A stretch of DNA of 64,000 nucleotides from Kluyvera sp040932435 (GCF_040932435.1 NZ_JBFQGA010000004.1:372001-436000); one strand, 5' to 3'. Positions 18,558-27,576 are shown, numbered from the stretch's first letter. Notes: generated by a model not told the origin, from the letters alone. Numbers and translations are program-made.

Positions 18558-18866
18558 ATGTTCAGGTCACTGATTCTGGCAGCGGTATTGATGGCATCGG
18601 CCCCGATGATCGCTAATGCTGGTGAAATCACCCTGCTGCCATCCGTAAAATTACAAATTGGCGATCGCGATAATTACGGCAACTACTGGGATGGCGGTCG
18701 CTGGCGCGATCGCGATTACTGGCACCGACACTGGTCACGCCATGATAATGGCTGGCACCGCGGCTGGGATAAACGTAATGCCTACGAACGTGGCTATCGC
18801 GATGGCTGGGGCGATCGTGACGATCATCGCGGGCGTGGACACGGCCATGGACGCGGACATCATTAA
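18558..18866 (+). CDS. ypeC: Periplasmic DUF2502 protein YpeC
   Basis: 102 residues. Signal peptide 1-21 (cleavage at ANA-GE), then a conserved stretch LLPSVKLQIGDRDNYGNYWDG and a tail very rich in Trp, Arg, Asp, His and Gly, ending in repeated GHGRGHH. The His-rich tail could bind metal, fitting its usual place beside mntH, but that is inference. Ortholog of E. coli YpeC; role unknown. Here it is separated from mntH by the sugar island. Confidence 0.9.
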   Translation: MFRSLILAAVLMASAPMIANAGEITLLPSVKLQIGDRDNYGNYWDGGRWRDRDYWHRHWSRHDNGWHRGWDKRNAYERGYRDGWGDRDDHRGRGHGHGRGHH

Positions 18867-18870
18867 TTAA

Positions 18871-18890
18871 GAGCCTACGGGCTCTTTTTT
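18871..18890 (+). terminator. ypeC terminator
   Basis: GAGCC-TACG-GGCTC stem followed by TTTTTT, 4 bp after the ypeC stop. Confidence 0.8.
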
Positions 18891-18991
18891 AATGGTCAAA
18901 TCCTGCGCTTCTTATTTATCACCATTTGCCCTTGAGCAAAAAAATCCTGTCGGTATCTTAACGTTCAGATATTCCACGTCAGGATTACATC

Positions 18992-20551
18992 ATGAATACC
19001 AATTTCAAAAATGAAATTCAGATATTCGGTCGCTCACTTTTATTGCCTATTGCGGTATTGGCCCCTGTAGGTATGGTGATGGGTATTAGCTCGGCGTTAG
19101 GCCAGAGCTATATGATCGAAAAACTGCCGTTTTTAGGCAATGATATTTTCAGAGCTGTTTTATCTTCTTTGGGATTAATCAGTAGCGTTGTTTTTAACAA
19201 CATCCCTTTATTATTTGCAATGGGCGTAGCCTACGGGATGTCAAAGAAAGAAAAAGGCATCGCGGTATTTGCTTCAGTTGTCGCTTACCTCACCTTATTA
19301 ATCGCGATGCATGTCCACCTAAAACTGACCGGCACGCTGGCTAAAGACAATCTCTCTTTAGTCGGTCAGGGCATGGTGCTGGGCGTGCAAACGCTAAAAA
19401 TTGAGGCGTTGGGTGGAATTATTGCAGGCCTTATGGCCGCCAAAATCACCGATCGTTTCTATCGATTACAGCTGCCATTGGCTTTTGCCTTCTTCAGCGG
19501 CAAAAAATCGGTAGCGATCCTTGCTATCGCTTTCTCCATTCCCGTTGGTCTTATCATTCCCTTTATTTGGGATCTCTTTACCGCCGGCATGCGCGCGGTT
19601 TCAACGATTATGATGGCACCCAATATTGGCGCGGGGATCTACATGACGCTTAATCGTCTGCTGATCCCGTTCGGCCTGCATCATGTGCTGAGTTCGACGG
19701 TGCGCTTTACCGCCGCAGGAGGAACTTATTTGATTGATGGGCAGACCTATGTGGGGATTTTGCCTGCGATGAATAAAATCCTCTTTGAGCTTGGCCCCTC
19801 TCACCCGGCATGGAAAGAGTTTATGCCAACGTTGACCAGCTATCTTGCCTCATCGCAAATGCTGACCACTTTATTCCGTGTGCCAGCTATTGGCCTTGCG
19901 ATGTATCACATGGCTTATTTCAAGAATAAGAAATTTGCTAAAGGGATGATCCTGACCGTGGTATTAACAGCGATGTTAGGGAACATCACTGAACCGCTGG
20001 AATTCTCTTTCCTGTTTATCGCACCGAAGCTCTTTATTATCTATGCGGTGCTGTGTGGTTTGCTGACTATTCCACTGCAAATTCTCGAAGTGTCTATTGG
20101 CTACATTCGCGGCACTATTTTTGACTTCGGTATTTTTGGCCTCATGTACGAAAATACCCACTGGGTTAACTTGATTCTTCTTGGCATTGTGAATTTCGTC
20201 GTCTTTTATTTCGTATTCCGTTTCGCCATCAACAAGTTTGATATCAAAACGCCGGGGCGCGAGAGCGAGATGGCAGACAGCACCTTACTCAATAACAAAG
20301 AGTACGACAAAGTGGCCGAGATGGTTATCCAAGGGCTGGGCGGCAAAGAGAATATTAAACGCGTCGAGAACTGCGTTTCGCGACTGCGTATCGACCTGCA
20401 GGATCAGAAAAAAATCAGCATGGATGTCCTCAAGGAGTCCGGATCGCTTGGGACCTTTATTCCCTCAAACAACCATGTCCACGTGGTCTTTGGCCCACAC
20501 GTAGAATTTGTCCGCAATGCGGTTGATGACCACCTTGCCGGTGCCAAATAA
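18992..20551 (+). CDS. PTS EIICB transporter of the glucose/glucoside family
   Basis: 519 residues: an EIIC membrane domain (about 1-420) with the family signature NITEPLEFSF, a hydrophilic linker, then an EIIB domain (about 430-519) with phospho-cysteine in ENCVSRLRID. No EIIA domain is fused or encoded nearby, so EIIA-Glc (crr, at 48491 in this window) is the likely donor. First gene of an island with a lyase and a NagA-like deacetylase, which hints at an N-acetylated amino-sugar conjugate as substrate (inference). RBS AGGA before the ATG. Not at this position in E. coli K-12. The specific sugar cannot be read from sequence. Confidence 0.85.
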   Translation: MNTNFKNEIQIFGRSLLLPIAVLAPVGMVMGISSALGQSYMIEKLPFLGNDIFRAVLSSLGLISSVVFNNIPLLFAMGVAYGMSKKEKGIAVFASVVAYLTLLIAMHVHLKLTGTLAKDNLSLVGQGMVLGVQTLKIEALGGIIAGLMAAKITDRFYRLQLPLAFAFFSGKKSVAILAIAFSIPVGLIIPFIWDLFTAGMRAVSTIMMAPNIGAGIYMTLNRLLIPFGLHHVLSSTVRFTAAGGTYLIDGQTYVGILPAMNKILFELGPSHPAWKEFMPTLTSYLASSQMLTTLFRVPAIGLAMYHMAYFKNKKFAKGMILTVVLTAMLGNITEPLEFSFLFIAPKLFIIYAVLCGLLTIPLQILEVSIGYIRGTIFDFGIFGLMYENTHWVNLILLGIVNFVVFYFVFRFAINKFDIKTPGRESEMADSTLLNNKEYDKVAEMVIQGLGGKENIKRVENCVSRLRIDLQDQKKISMDVLKESGSLGTFIPSNNHVHVVFGPHVEFVRNAVDDHLAGAK

Positions 20552-20567
20552 GCGAAAGGAGTGAGTA

Positions 20568-21920
20568 ATGCGCGCATTGTATGATTCAAAAAGTAAAACG
20601 ATTAATGACCGTGGAATGAAAGCGCTGCTGGGCCAGCAGGCGCGAGTGCAGTCATGGCTGGACGTTGAGGCGGCATTAGCGTTGGCTCAGGCTGAGCACG
20701 GAATGATCCCCGCTAGCGCGGCGAAAAATATTGCCGCCAACTGCCGGGTTGAAAAAATCGATCTGCAGGAAATGGAGCGTCTGCTGCGAGAAATCGGTCA
20801 CGGATTTGTTCCGGTCATCAAAGTGCTGGTCAAAGCCTGCGACGATGAAAGCGGAAAATATGTGCACTACGGCGTGACCACCCAGAATATCCAGCAAACC
20901 GCCCAGCTGTACCTAGCAAAACAGTTTAATGCGCTGATGCAGGACTTTGTCAGTGACACGCTGCGTAACCTAGCGGCGATGGCGGACCAGCATAAGTCAA
21001 CCCTGATGGCTGGTCGTACCCACGGCAAACATGCGCTGCCGATTACCTGGGGCTATAAAGCAGCCGTATGGATTGACGAGCTGTTAAGTGCTAGAGAACG
21101 AATGCAGGAGGCGGAAAAACGCGTTTTTACCGTGATGATGGGCGGGGCCGTCGGGGCCTTCCACGCAACGGGAGAAACCGGCCGTCGGGTGCAGGAAAAC
21201 GTCGCACAGCGCCTTGGTATGCATTCCATGGCCATTCCATCTCGTAACTCACGCGTCTACCGGATGGAGTACATCAGCAACTTATGTCTGCTGGCCACTA
21301 CTCTGCATAAAATTGCCGAAGAGGTTTACCAAACCTCGGGGGAAGAATTTGGCGAAGTCTCCGAAGCCTTCACCAAAGGCACCGTTGGCAGCAGCACCAT
21401 GCCGCAGAAAGTTAACCCTAAACTGGCGAAAGGCATTATTGCCAATGCGCAGAAGCTTTATTCCGTACTGACTTCTTGCATGTACGTCAGCCCGCGTCCG
21501 TTTGAGGCAGACAGTTCGGCTTATTTTATCTTCGACGCCAATATTCAAGAGAGTATGGAGTGTATCGCCGAGATCGTTATGCGGGCTGAAGAACTGACGC
21601 GTACGCTGGTTATTAACGGCGAGCGCATGCAGCACAACGTCCATCTCACGCATGGTCTTATCAACAGCGAAAAAATAATGATGCATCTCATTGAAAAAAT
21701 GGGCAAAGATGCGGCACATGAACGCGTTTACCATCTGGCGATGCGAAGCACCCATGAAGGCATTCCTTACGCAGACGTCCTGCGCCATGACCCGATTATT
21801 CGCCAGAATTTTAGCGATAGCGAAATAGATGAACTGCTCGATCCCGCTCATTACACCGGTTTATGTGCCGTTATTGCGCAGGAGACGTCCGAGCGGGTAA
21901 AGGAGAAGTGTCGTGACTAA
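20568..21920 (+). CDS. Fumarase/adenylosuccinate lyase-superfamily lyase
   Basis: 450 residues with all three conserved superfamily regions: HYGVTTQNIQQTA (like PurB HFGATSQD), GRTHGKHALPITWG with the catalytic His, and the mobile signature loop GSSTMPQKVNP with the catalytic Ser. The superfamily removes fumarate, or a fumarate-like group, from succinyl-linked substrates by beta-elimination. The organism's own purB should lie elsewhere, so this paralog probably serves the sugar pathway of its neighbours: it follows the EIICB gene by 16 bp and overlaps the next gene by 8 bp. Exact substrate unknown; a 3-carboxymuconate cycloisomerase-like activity is a less likely alternative given the context. 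Confidence 0.8.
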   Translation: MRALYDSKSKTINDRGMKALLGQQARVQSWLDVEAALALAQAEHGMIPASAAKNIAANCRVEKIDLQEMERLLREIGHGFVPVIKVLVKACDDESGKYVHYGVTTQNIQQTAQLYLAKQFNALMQDFVSDTLRNLAAMADQHKSTLMAGRTHGKHALPITWGYKAAVWIDELLSARERMQEAEKRVFTVMMGGAVGAFHATGETGRRVQENVAQRLGMHSMAIPSRNSRVYRMEYISNLCLLATTLHKIAEEVYQTSGEEFGEVSEAFTKGTVGSSTMPQKVNPKLAKGIIANAQKLYSVLTSCMYVSPRPFEADSSAYFIFDANIQESMECIAEIVMRAEELTRTLVINGERMQHNVHLTHGLINSEKIMMHLIEKMGKDAAHERVYHLAMRSTHEGIPYADVLRHDPIIRQNFSDSEIDELLDPAHYTGLCAVIAQETSERVKEKCRD

Positions 21921-23124
21921 TCCCCTACTCTCTTTGGCCTGCGAGCGGATCATTACGCCTAATGGCATACGCTCCGGTTATCTGCACATCAGTGGCGAAA
22001 AGATTGTCGCTTTAGACGATAGTCCACGCGGACAGGTTATCGATTACCGTGGTGCCATGCTGATGCCCGGCTTTGTAGACATTCATGTTCACGGCTGGGG
22101 GCGCGGTTCTTTTGCCTGGAAAGGGGAACGGCATTCGCTGCGAGCGATGAGTCAGGACCTGGTCAATGCCGGCGTTACCTCATGGCTGGCGACTTCTGCC
22201 ACCCAACCGGAAGATTTTTTGCTGGAAAGCCTAGCAACCGCCGCGCAATGGATTGCTGACACTAGGCCTGAAGATGGCGCTCAGGCGGTAGGCATCCATA
22301 TGGAAGGCCCTTACATTAACCCGAAATTCATCGGGATGCAGCGCCTAGACTGCGTTCAGCAGCCCAGCATCGCTGGGTTCGAACGCTATCAGCATGCTGC
22401 ATGTGGTCATATTCGCTTAATGACGCTGGCCCCTGAACTACCCGGCGCACTGGCGTTAATTCGCCATCTTCATCAATCCGGCGTGACGATTTCAGCAGGT
22501 CATACCGACGCGACCTTCGATGAGATAGGACTGGCAATTGATGCAGGATTGAACCACTTCACCCATGCGTTCAGCGCAATGCGCGGGCTGCACCATCGTG
22601 AACCCGGTGTGGTCGGCGCGCTAATGTATTATGAGGAGACTTTCGCCGAAGTCGCGAAACAAAGTGGCATCACCCTGCGCCCAGAAGTCTTTGATATTCT
22701 TTATCGCTTAAAGCAGGACCGCCGAATGGTCATGATGAGTGACTGCCTTGGCTACGTGGATTTTCCGGAAGGCTTCGAATTTAAACACTACCTGCGCCAG
22801 GAAACTTTCCGCATTCGTCAACATGCCCTTGAAATCACCGACCGTCACGGCTGCACTCGAACAATCTCGCCTGAGGACTGGCCCGAAGTTTGCCGCCTAG
22901 AGATGAGTTTTCTTGATTCAGTGAAAAATGTCGTGCCGAGGCTTAAAAACGGTTGGGTTTCTGCCGCACAAATTGCCTGTCTCAATCCCGCCATTCTTGC
23001 GGGAGCAGCACAGCGTAAAGGTAGTCTGGAATCAGGAAAAGATGCCGATATTCTGGTACTGGACGACAAGGAGAATCTACAAGCCGTATGGTGTCGCGGC
23101 GTTCTACAGCCGCTCATTAGATAA
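21913..23124 (+). CDS. NagA-like amidohydrolase (N-acetyl amino-sugar phosphate deacetylase family)
   Basis: 403 residues, amidohydrolase-superfamily TIM barrel. NagA-type landmarks: DIHVHGWGRG, metal Glu in HMEGPYINP, metal His in SAGHTDATFDE and in THAFSAMRG, REPGVVGAL, and the catalytic Asp in MMSDCLGY. It is longer than E. coli NagA (about 382) and diverges around the active-site loops, so the substrate may be larger than GlcNAc-6-phosphate. GTG start at 21913 overlaps the lyase stop and is preceded by AGGAGAA inside the lyase gene. Stop codon overlaps the convergent regulator gene by 8 bp. Confidence 0.8.
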   Translation: MTNPLLSLACERIITPNGIRSGYLHISGEKIVALDDSPRGQVIDYRGAMLMPGFVDIHVHGWGRGSFAWKGERHSLRAMSQDLVNAGVTSWLATSATQPEDFLLESLATAAQWIADTRPEDGAQAVGIHMEGPYINPKFIGMQRLDCVQQPSIAGFERYQHAACGHIRLMTLAPELPGALALIRHLHQSGVTISAGHTDATFDEIGLAIDAGLNHFTHAFSAMRGLHHREPGVVGALMYYEETFAEVAKQSGITLRPEVFDILYRLKQDRRMVMMSDCLGYVDFPEGFEFKHYLRQETFRIRQHALEITDRHGCTRTISPEDWPEVCRLEMSFLDSVKNVVPRLKNGWVSAAQIACLNPAILAGAAQRKGSLESGKDADILVLDDKENLQAVWCRGVLQPLIR

Positions 23125-24664
23125 AAATATCGTCGTAGTTTTGCTCCAGAAAGTCTTTTAGCGCCTCCGCACTCATCCCCTGTACCTGTTGAGCGAACCT
23201 CTCAACGGGTATTTTTTTGCGCGCCGGACTGAGTCCGCGCTCGCGCAGCAGTTGGAAATCATCTTGGGTGAGGTAGAAATTGACCTTAACGTACTCCAGT
23301 TCCGCATGGCGAAGATGGCTGGAAATTTTATTGGTAAAGGTGATCAGCAGATCAAAATCCTGCGGCAATAGTCTGTCGATTTCGTTGATGTTAACGCAGG
23401 CCAGCACCTCAATGTGAAAACGAGAAAGCAGCACCTCTTTGAAATAGCCGACTTTGCTTTCTGATGAGTTGGTGACGACGATAACGCGTTTCTTCGCATC
23501 CCTGACAACGCGATTTTTTAACTCATGTTTCTTCAAAATAAGCACCAGCGTTGCCAGATGAATCGCCGAGAAAGACATCTGCCAATGATGTTCAATCTCG
23601 GTGAGCGCCTGCTGGACCTGGCACCAAAGCGCGGGATAGCGACGCTCAACATCGTGTAGCTTTTTATCGTCAAACCAGAGGTGGAATTTATTTTGAATAA
23701 TGGCCGCGTAAATAAAGTTATAAATCTCAGCATACCAGCTGTGATGACGATGAATGGTGGCATTCAGACAGCGAGAAAGTGATTCACTGACTCGTAATAC
23801 GTGCGCCGCCAGCAGAGGATCATAAAGCGTAAAGGGACGATGGATAAAGGTAAGTGACGCAATCAGCATGTCGAGGCAGGCGTTTTCGTCGGGATGAGCC
23901 AGCACCTCATAAGAATAAGTCGTTAGGAAATGACACATCGTACTGTCGGTAATCGTGTGCCCGCGCTTGATACGCTGCAACGCTAGGCTCAGGTAGACCA
24001 GTAGGTATTTGCGGCCGTTATAGCCAAGCTGGGTGGCTTGACTAATCACATCAACATAATAAGCCGCTGCTTGCGTTTTTTCCTGCGTGCATCCACTCAG
24101 GAACTGTTCGGCAATCGACCGGTTAATGGGTTCGTTGGCCTGGTGGGAAATAAGCCGATTATCCGCGCCGATCTCCACGGTTTTCAGAATAGACATACAC
24201 GCAGCGAGACGGAGGCGGAACTCATCCCCCACCAGCGTGGAGCCTTTACGCGGAATGCTTAACAACGTAAGTCCGCTTTCCTTGACCCGGCTTAGCATAA
24301 CCGGATTGTCGTTTTTAACCGTACCGGCACTGACATAAAACTTTTTGTAGTATTCATTTTTATTCACCACATCAGCCAAGCACAGCGCAATAAAAAGGTC
24401 CTGCACCCGCTCCTCGGCGGTGGTGAGGTAACGATTGAATTGCACCCGCTGCAGGAACTGAATGTAGTCACTGTAGCCAATACGCGTGGTAATAGATTGA
24501 TTGTCTTGATGTAGCTGAACGTTAGCGGGCAACAGCTCATTCAACTCTTTCATCGTACGCTTCAGCGTGGAAAGCGTTTTGCCAAACCGCTGGACCGCAT
24601 GTTCAATCCCCAGGGGGTTGTTATCCTGAAGGTATTTTAAGAAGGAGAGATCAAAGTGATTCAT
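23117..24664 (-). CDS. PRD-containing transcriptional regulator (BglG/MtlR-like)
   Basis: 515 residues. An N-terminal winged-helix-like segment (about 1-60) precedes PRD-like helical repeats; the segment YLLVYLSLALQRIKRG resembles PRD1 but has Tyr where a phospho-His is usual. A second PRD-like stretch, SAIHLATLVLILKKHELKNR, keeps His. Near 395-490 is an EIIB-like fold whose phosphate loop reads VVTNSSESKVG, with no active-site Cys. It faces the island operon and probably controls it in response to PTS phosphorylation. No EIIA-like domain at the C-terminus. Family assignment is by pattern, not close identity. Confidence 0.7.
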   Translation of the reverse strand: MNHFDLSFLKYLQDNNPLGIEHAVQRFGKTLSTLKRTMKELNELLPANVQLHQDNQSITTRIGYSDYIQFLQRVQFNRYLTTAEERVQDLFIALCLADVVNKNEYYKKFYVSAGTVKNDNPVMLSRVKESGLTLLSIPRKGSTLVGDEFRLRLAACMSILKTVEIGADNRLISHQANEPINRSIAEQFLSGCTQEKTQAAAYYVDVISQATQLGYNGRKYLLVYLSLALQRIKRGHTITDSTMCHFLTTYSYEVLAHPDENACLDMLIASLTFIHRPFTLYDPLLAAHVLRVSESLSRCLNATIHRHHSWYAEIYNFIYAAIIQNKFHLWFDDKKLHDVERRYPALWCQVQQALTEIEHHWQMSFSAIHLATLVLILKKHELKNRVVRDAKKRVIVVTNSSESKVGYFKEVLLSRFHIEVLACVNINEIDRLLPQDFDLLITFTNKISSHLRHAELEYVKVNFYLTQDDFQLLRERGLSPARKKIPVERFAQQVQGMSAEALKDFLEQNYDDIFI

Positions 24665-24716
24665 AGCCGTTCGCTGATAGGTAAAACGCCACTCAGCTTA
24701 ACGGAAAATCGGAAGG

Positions 24717-24744
24717 AAAACCGTGACCGCCCACGGGTCACGGT
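24717..24744 (-). terminator. mntH terminator
   Basis: On the minus strand ACCGTGACC-CGTGGGC-GGTCACGGT then TTTT, 7 bp past the mntH stop. Confidence 0.75.
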
Positions 24745-24750
24745 AAACAG

Positions 24751-25989
24751 TCATAAACCAAGCAACGTCCCCACCAGCAGCCAACCGTTCAACGCCACCA
24801 CGATAGCCACGATGGCCCAGCCAATGCGCTTAACCCAACGGGTATTTACCAGCTCGCCCATCAGTTTGCTGTCACTGGTGAAAATCAGCAGCGGCACCAG
24901 GGCTAGGGCAATACCAAAGCTCAACAGCACTTGGCTCATGACCAGAATTCGCGTCGGATCGAGCCCCATCAAGATAACCACAAACGAAGGCAGCATCGTC
25001 ACCGTGCGACGAAACCACAGCGGAATATGGAAGCGGATAAAGCCCTGCATCACGACCTGGCCTGCAAGCGTGCCAACAACCGTTGAAGACAGACCCGCGG
25101 CAATCAGGCTAAGACCGAAGATGGTCGCCGCCGCATGACTAAGCAGTGGTTCCAGCGTCAAATAAGCTTGGTCTAAATCGGCGATCCCGGTGTGCCCATG
25201 GGCGTGGAATGCCGCTGCCGCAGTGGCCATCATCGCGAGATTAACGAAACCGGCGATGGTCATGGCGATGCCCACATCCCAGCGCGTGGCGTTGTAGCGT
25301 TCTTTGGCGCTGCCCCCGTGTAGATGTTGAGTCAGCGACGAGTGCAGGTAGATAACGTGCGGCATAATTGTCGCCCCTAACACCCCCGCGGCAAGGAACA
25401 CCGCTTCAGAGTTAGGCAGGGAAGGTAAAATCATCCCTTTTGCTAATGGGGCAAGCGCAGGCTGAGAGAAAATCAGCTCCACAATATAGGCCGCGGCAAC
25501 GAACAGCAGCAGGCCACCTATCACTTTCTCCAACGGCTTTTGCCCACGGCGTTGCAGCATCAGGATTAAAAAGGTGGCAATCCCCGTCAGCACCGCCCCT
25601 TGAAGCAGCGAAATACCGAGGATGAGCTTGAAACCGATGGCGGCACCGATAAACTCGGCCAGATCGGTTGCCATGGCGATAATTTCCGCCTGTACCCAGT
25701 AAAACCACACCAAAGGGCGCGGATAATGATCGCGGATCTGCTCTGCAAGGTTTTTTCCGGTCGCGATACCCAGCTTTGCCGACAGGACCTGAATCAGCAT
25801 CGCCATCAGGTTCGCCCAGACCACCACCCATAGGAGTTGATAGCCAAAGCTCGCGCCGGCCTGAATATTGGTCGCAAAGTTGCCGGGGTCTATATAGCCG
25901 ATTGCAGCAATAAATGCTGGCCCCATCAGCGCAAGCCGCATACGGCGCGCTGTTCGGTTGGTGCTATTTTCCACTCGACTGTTGATCAT
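24751..25989 (-). CDS. mntH: Proton-coupled Mn(II) transporter MntH (NRAMP)
   Basis: 412 residues, eleven hydrophobic helices, inner-membrane Mn2+/Fe2+ importer. TM1 metal motif IDPGNFAT and TM6 motif IMPHVIYLHS are intact. ATG at 25989 (MINSRVENST) follows GAGGCAGAG and gives the E. coli length; a start 6 codons upstream is rejected. Controlled, by inference, through the perfect MntR palindrome at 26002-26023 and a Fur-like site at 26038-26056. Confidence 0.95.
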   Translation of the reverse strand: MINSRVENSTNRTARRMRLALMGPAFIAAIGYIDPGNFATNIQAGASFGYQLLWVVVWANLMAMLIQVLSAKLGIATGKNLAEQIRDHYPRPLVWFYWVQAEIIAMATDLAEFIGAAIGFKLILGISLLQGAVLTGIATFLILMLQRRGQKPLEKVIGGLLLFVAAAYIVELIFSQPALAPLAKGMILPSLPNSEAVFLAAGVLGATIMPHVIYLHSSLTQHLHGGSAKERYNATRWDVGIAMTIAGFVNLAMMATAAAAFHAHGHTGIADLDQAYLTLEPLLSHAAATIFGLSLIAAGLSSTVVGTLAGQVVMQGFIRFHIPLWFRRTVTMLPSFVVILMGLDPTRILVMSQVLLSFGIALALVPLLIFTSDSKLMGELVNTRWVKRIGWAIVAIVVALNGWLLVGTLLGL

Positions 25990-26001
25990 TCTCTGCCTCA
26001 A

Positions 26002-26023
26002 AAACATAGCCTTTGCTATGTTT
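26002..26023. promoter_or_regulatory. MntR operator upstream of mntH
   Basis: Perfect inverted repeat AAACATAGC-CTTT-GCTATGTTT, the known MntR-box pattern of enterobacterial mntH, 12-35 bp before the ATG. It predicts Mn-dependent repression. Confidence 0.85.
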
Positions 26024-26037
26024 CATGCTAACAAAAT

Positions 26038-26056
26038 GCGAATGATTATCAAGTTC
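26038..26056. promoter_or_regulatory. Fur-like box upstream of mntH
   Basis: GCGAATGATTATCAAGTTC matches 13 of 19 positions of the Fur consensus, including the AATGAT core. E. coli mntH is under Fur as well as MntR. Confidence 0.5.
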
Positions 26057-26324
26057 ATTTACGAGGGATGATAATGATTGCTCTGATAGCCGGAACCGAT
26101 AGCCAGACTGGAGGTTAGGATGGTTTGGTATACGCTTAATGAGAGAGTAGTACAACGTGGAAACTTTTCATACATTTACTTAACATCACAAAAATGTATC
26201 GAGGATCACTAATTTAGAGTTTGCTCACAGGTTCTGAATATAGTGAGAGACAGATCTCGTTTTATTTAATCATGTTACATAGAATGTGCACGAAAACTTA
26301 ACCAGCCTCATGTTTGGAGCAAAT
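26057..26324. other. mntH-nupC intergenic remainder
   Basis: AT-rich region carrying the nupC promoter. A TTTGCTCACAGG segment near 26219 could be part of a CRP/CytR-type site as in E. coli nupC, but the match is too partial to call. No gene seen. Confidence 0.3.
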
Positions 26325-27527
26325 ATGGACCGCGTCTTGCATTTTATTCTCGCGCTCGTAGTGGTTGCGATCCTGGCCTTATTGGTCAGTTCCAACCGCA
26401 AACAGATCCGCATTCGTTATGTTATTCAGCTGCTTGTCATCGAAGTATTGCTGGCATGGTTCTTCCTGAACTCTGATGTCGGTCTGGGTTTCGTGCGAGG
26501 CTTCTCCGAGATGTTCGAAAAACTGCTCGGCTTTGCCAACGATGGGACCAACTTCGTCTTCGGTAACATGAATGATAAAGGCTTGGCCTTCTTCTTCCTG
26601 AAAGTGCTATGCCCAATCGTCTTCATCTCTGCGCTGATCGGTATTCTGCAGCACATCCGTATTCTGCCGATTATCATTCGTGCAATTGGTACCGTGCTGT
26701 CTAAAGTCAACGGTATGGGTAAACTGGAGTCTTTCAACGCCGTCAGCTCGCTGATCCTTGGCCAGTCTGAAAACTTCATCGCCTATAAAGATATTCTCGG
26801 GAAGATGTCCCGTAACCGCATGTACACCATGGCGGCGACAGCAATGTCTACCGTCTCCATGTCCATTGTGGGTGCGTATATGACCATGCTGGAACCAAAA
26901 TACGTCGTTGCGGCGCTGGTTCTGAACATGTTTAGTACCTTTATCGTGCTGTCGCTGATCAACCCTTACCGCGTTGACGAAAGCGAAGAAAACATCCAGA
27001 TGTCTAACCTGCACGAAGGACAGAGCTTCTTCGAAATGCTGGGTGAATACATTCTGGCTGGTTTCAAGGTGGCGATTATTGTTGCCGCAATGCTGATCGG
27101 CTTTATCGCTCTGATTGCCGCACTGAACGCCCTGTTTGCAACCGTAACCGGCTGGTTTGGTTACAGCATCTCCTTCCAGGGGATTCTGGGCTACATCTTC
27201 TATCCAATTGCTTGGATCATGGGTGTGCCGGCAAGCGAAGCACTGCAGGTAGGTAGCATCATGGCCACCAAACTGGTTTCTAACGAATTCGTTGCAATGA
27301 TGGACCTGCAGAAAGTGGCCGCTGAGCTCTCTCCGCGCGCCGTGGGCATCATCTCCGTATTCTTGGTTTCCTTCGCTAACTTCTCTTCTATCGGTATTAT
27401 CGCGGGTGCAATTAAAGGCCTGAACGAAGAGCAAGGTAACGTGGTATCCCGCTTCGGTCTGAAACTGGTTTACGGTTCTACGCTGGTAAGCGTGCTGTCT
27501 GCTTCCATCGCCGCGCTGGTTCTGTAA
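26325..27527 (+). CDS. nupC: Nucleoside:H+ symporter NupC
   Basis: 400 residues of the concentrative nucleoside transporter family, inner membrane. Signature stretches GQSENFIAYKDIL and LVSNEFVAMMDL form the nucleoside site. The start ATG at 26325 (MDRVLHF) follows TTTGGAGC; a start at 26286 would add 13 residues not in the family. Near-identical to E. coli NupC. A terminator follows directly and overlaps the end of convergent pdeA. Confidence 0.96.
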   Translation: MDRVLHFILALVVVAILALLVSSNRKQIRIRYVIQLLVIEVLLAWFFLNSDVGLGFVRGFSEMFEKLLGFANDGTNFVFGNMNDKGLAFFFLKVLCPIVFISALIGILQHIRILPIIIRAIGTVLSKVNGMGKLESFNAVSSLILGQSENFIAYKDILGKMSRNRMYTMAATAMSTVSMSIVGAYMTMLEPKYVVAALVLNMFSTFIVLSLINPYRVDESEENIQMSNLHEGQSFFEMLGEYILAGFKVAIIVAAMLIGFIALIAALNALFATVTGWFGYSISFQGILGYIFYPIAWIMGVPASEALQVGSIMATKLVSNEFVAMMDLQKVAAELSPRAVGIISVFLVSFANFSSIGIIAGAIKGLNEEQGNVVSRFGLKLVYGSTLVSVLSASIAALVL

Positions 27528-27547
27528 TTTACCTTCGGTATGCTAAA

Positions 27548-27576
27548 GACCTGTAACGTTGTTACAGGTCTTTTTT
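27548..27576 (+). terminator. nupC terminator, embedded in the 3' end of pdeA
   Basis: GACCTGTAAC-GTT-GTTACAGGTC followed by TTTTTT. On the other strand the same bases encode the last residues (KKKDL) and stop codon of pdeA. Confidence 0.85.

Noticed and set aside
26607..27434. Open frame antisense to nupC (275 codons)
   Set aside because: Shadow frame; composition is implausible for a folded protein.
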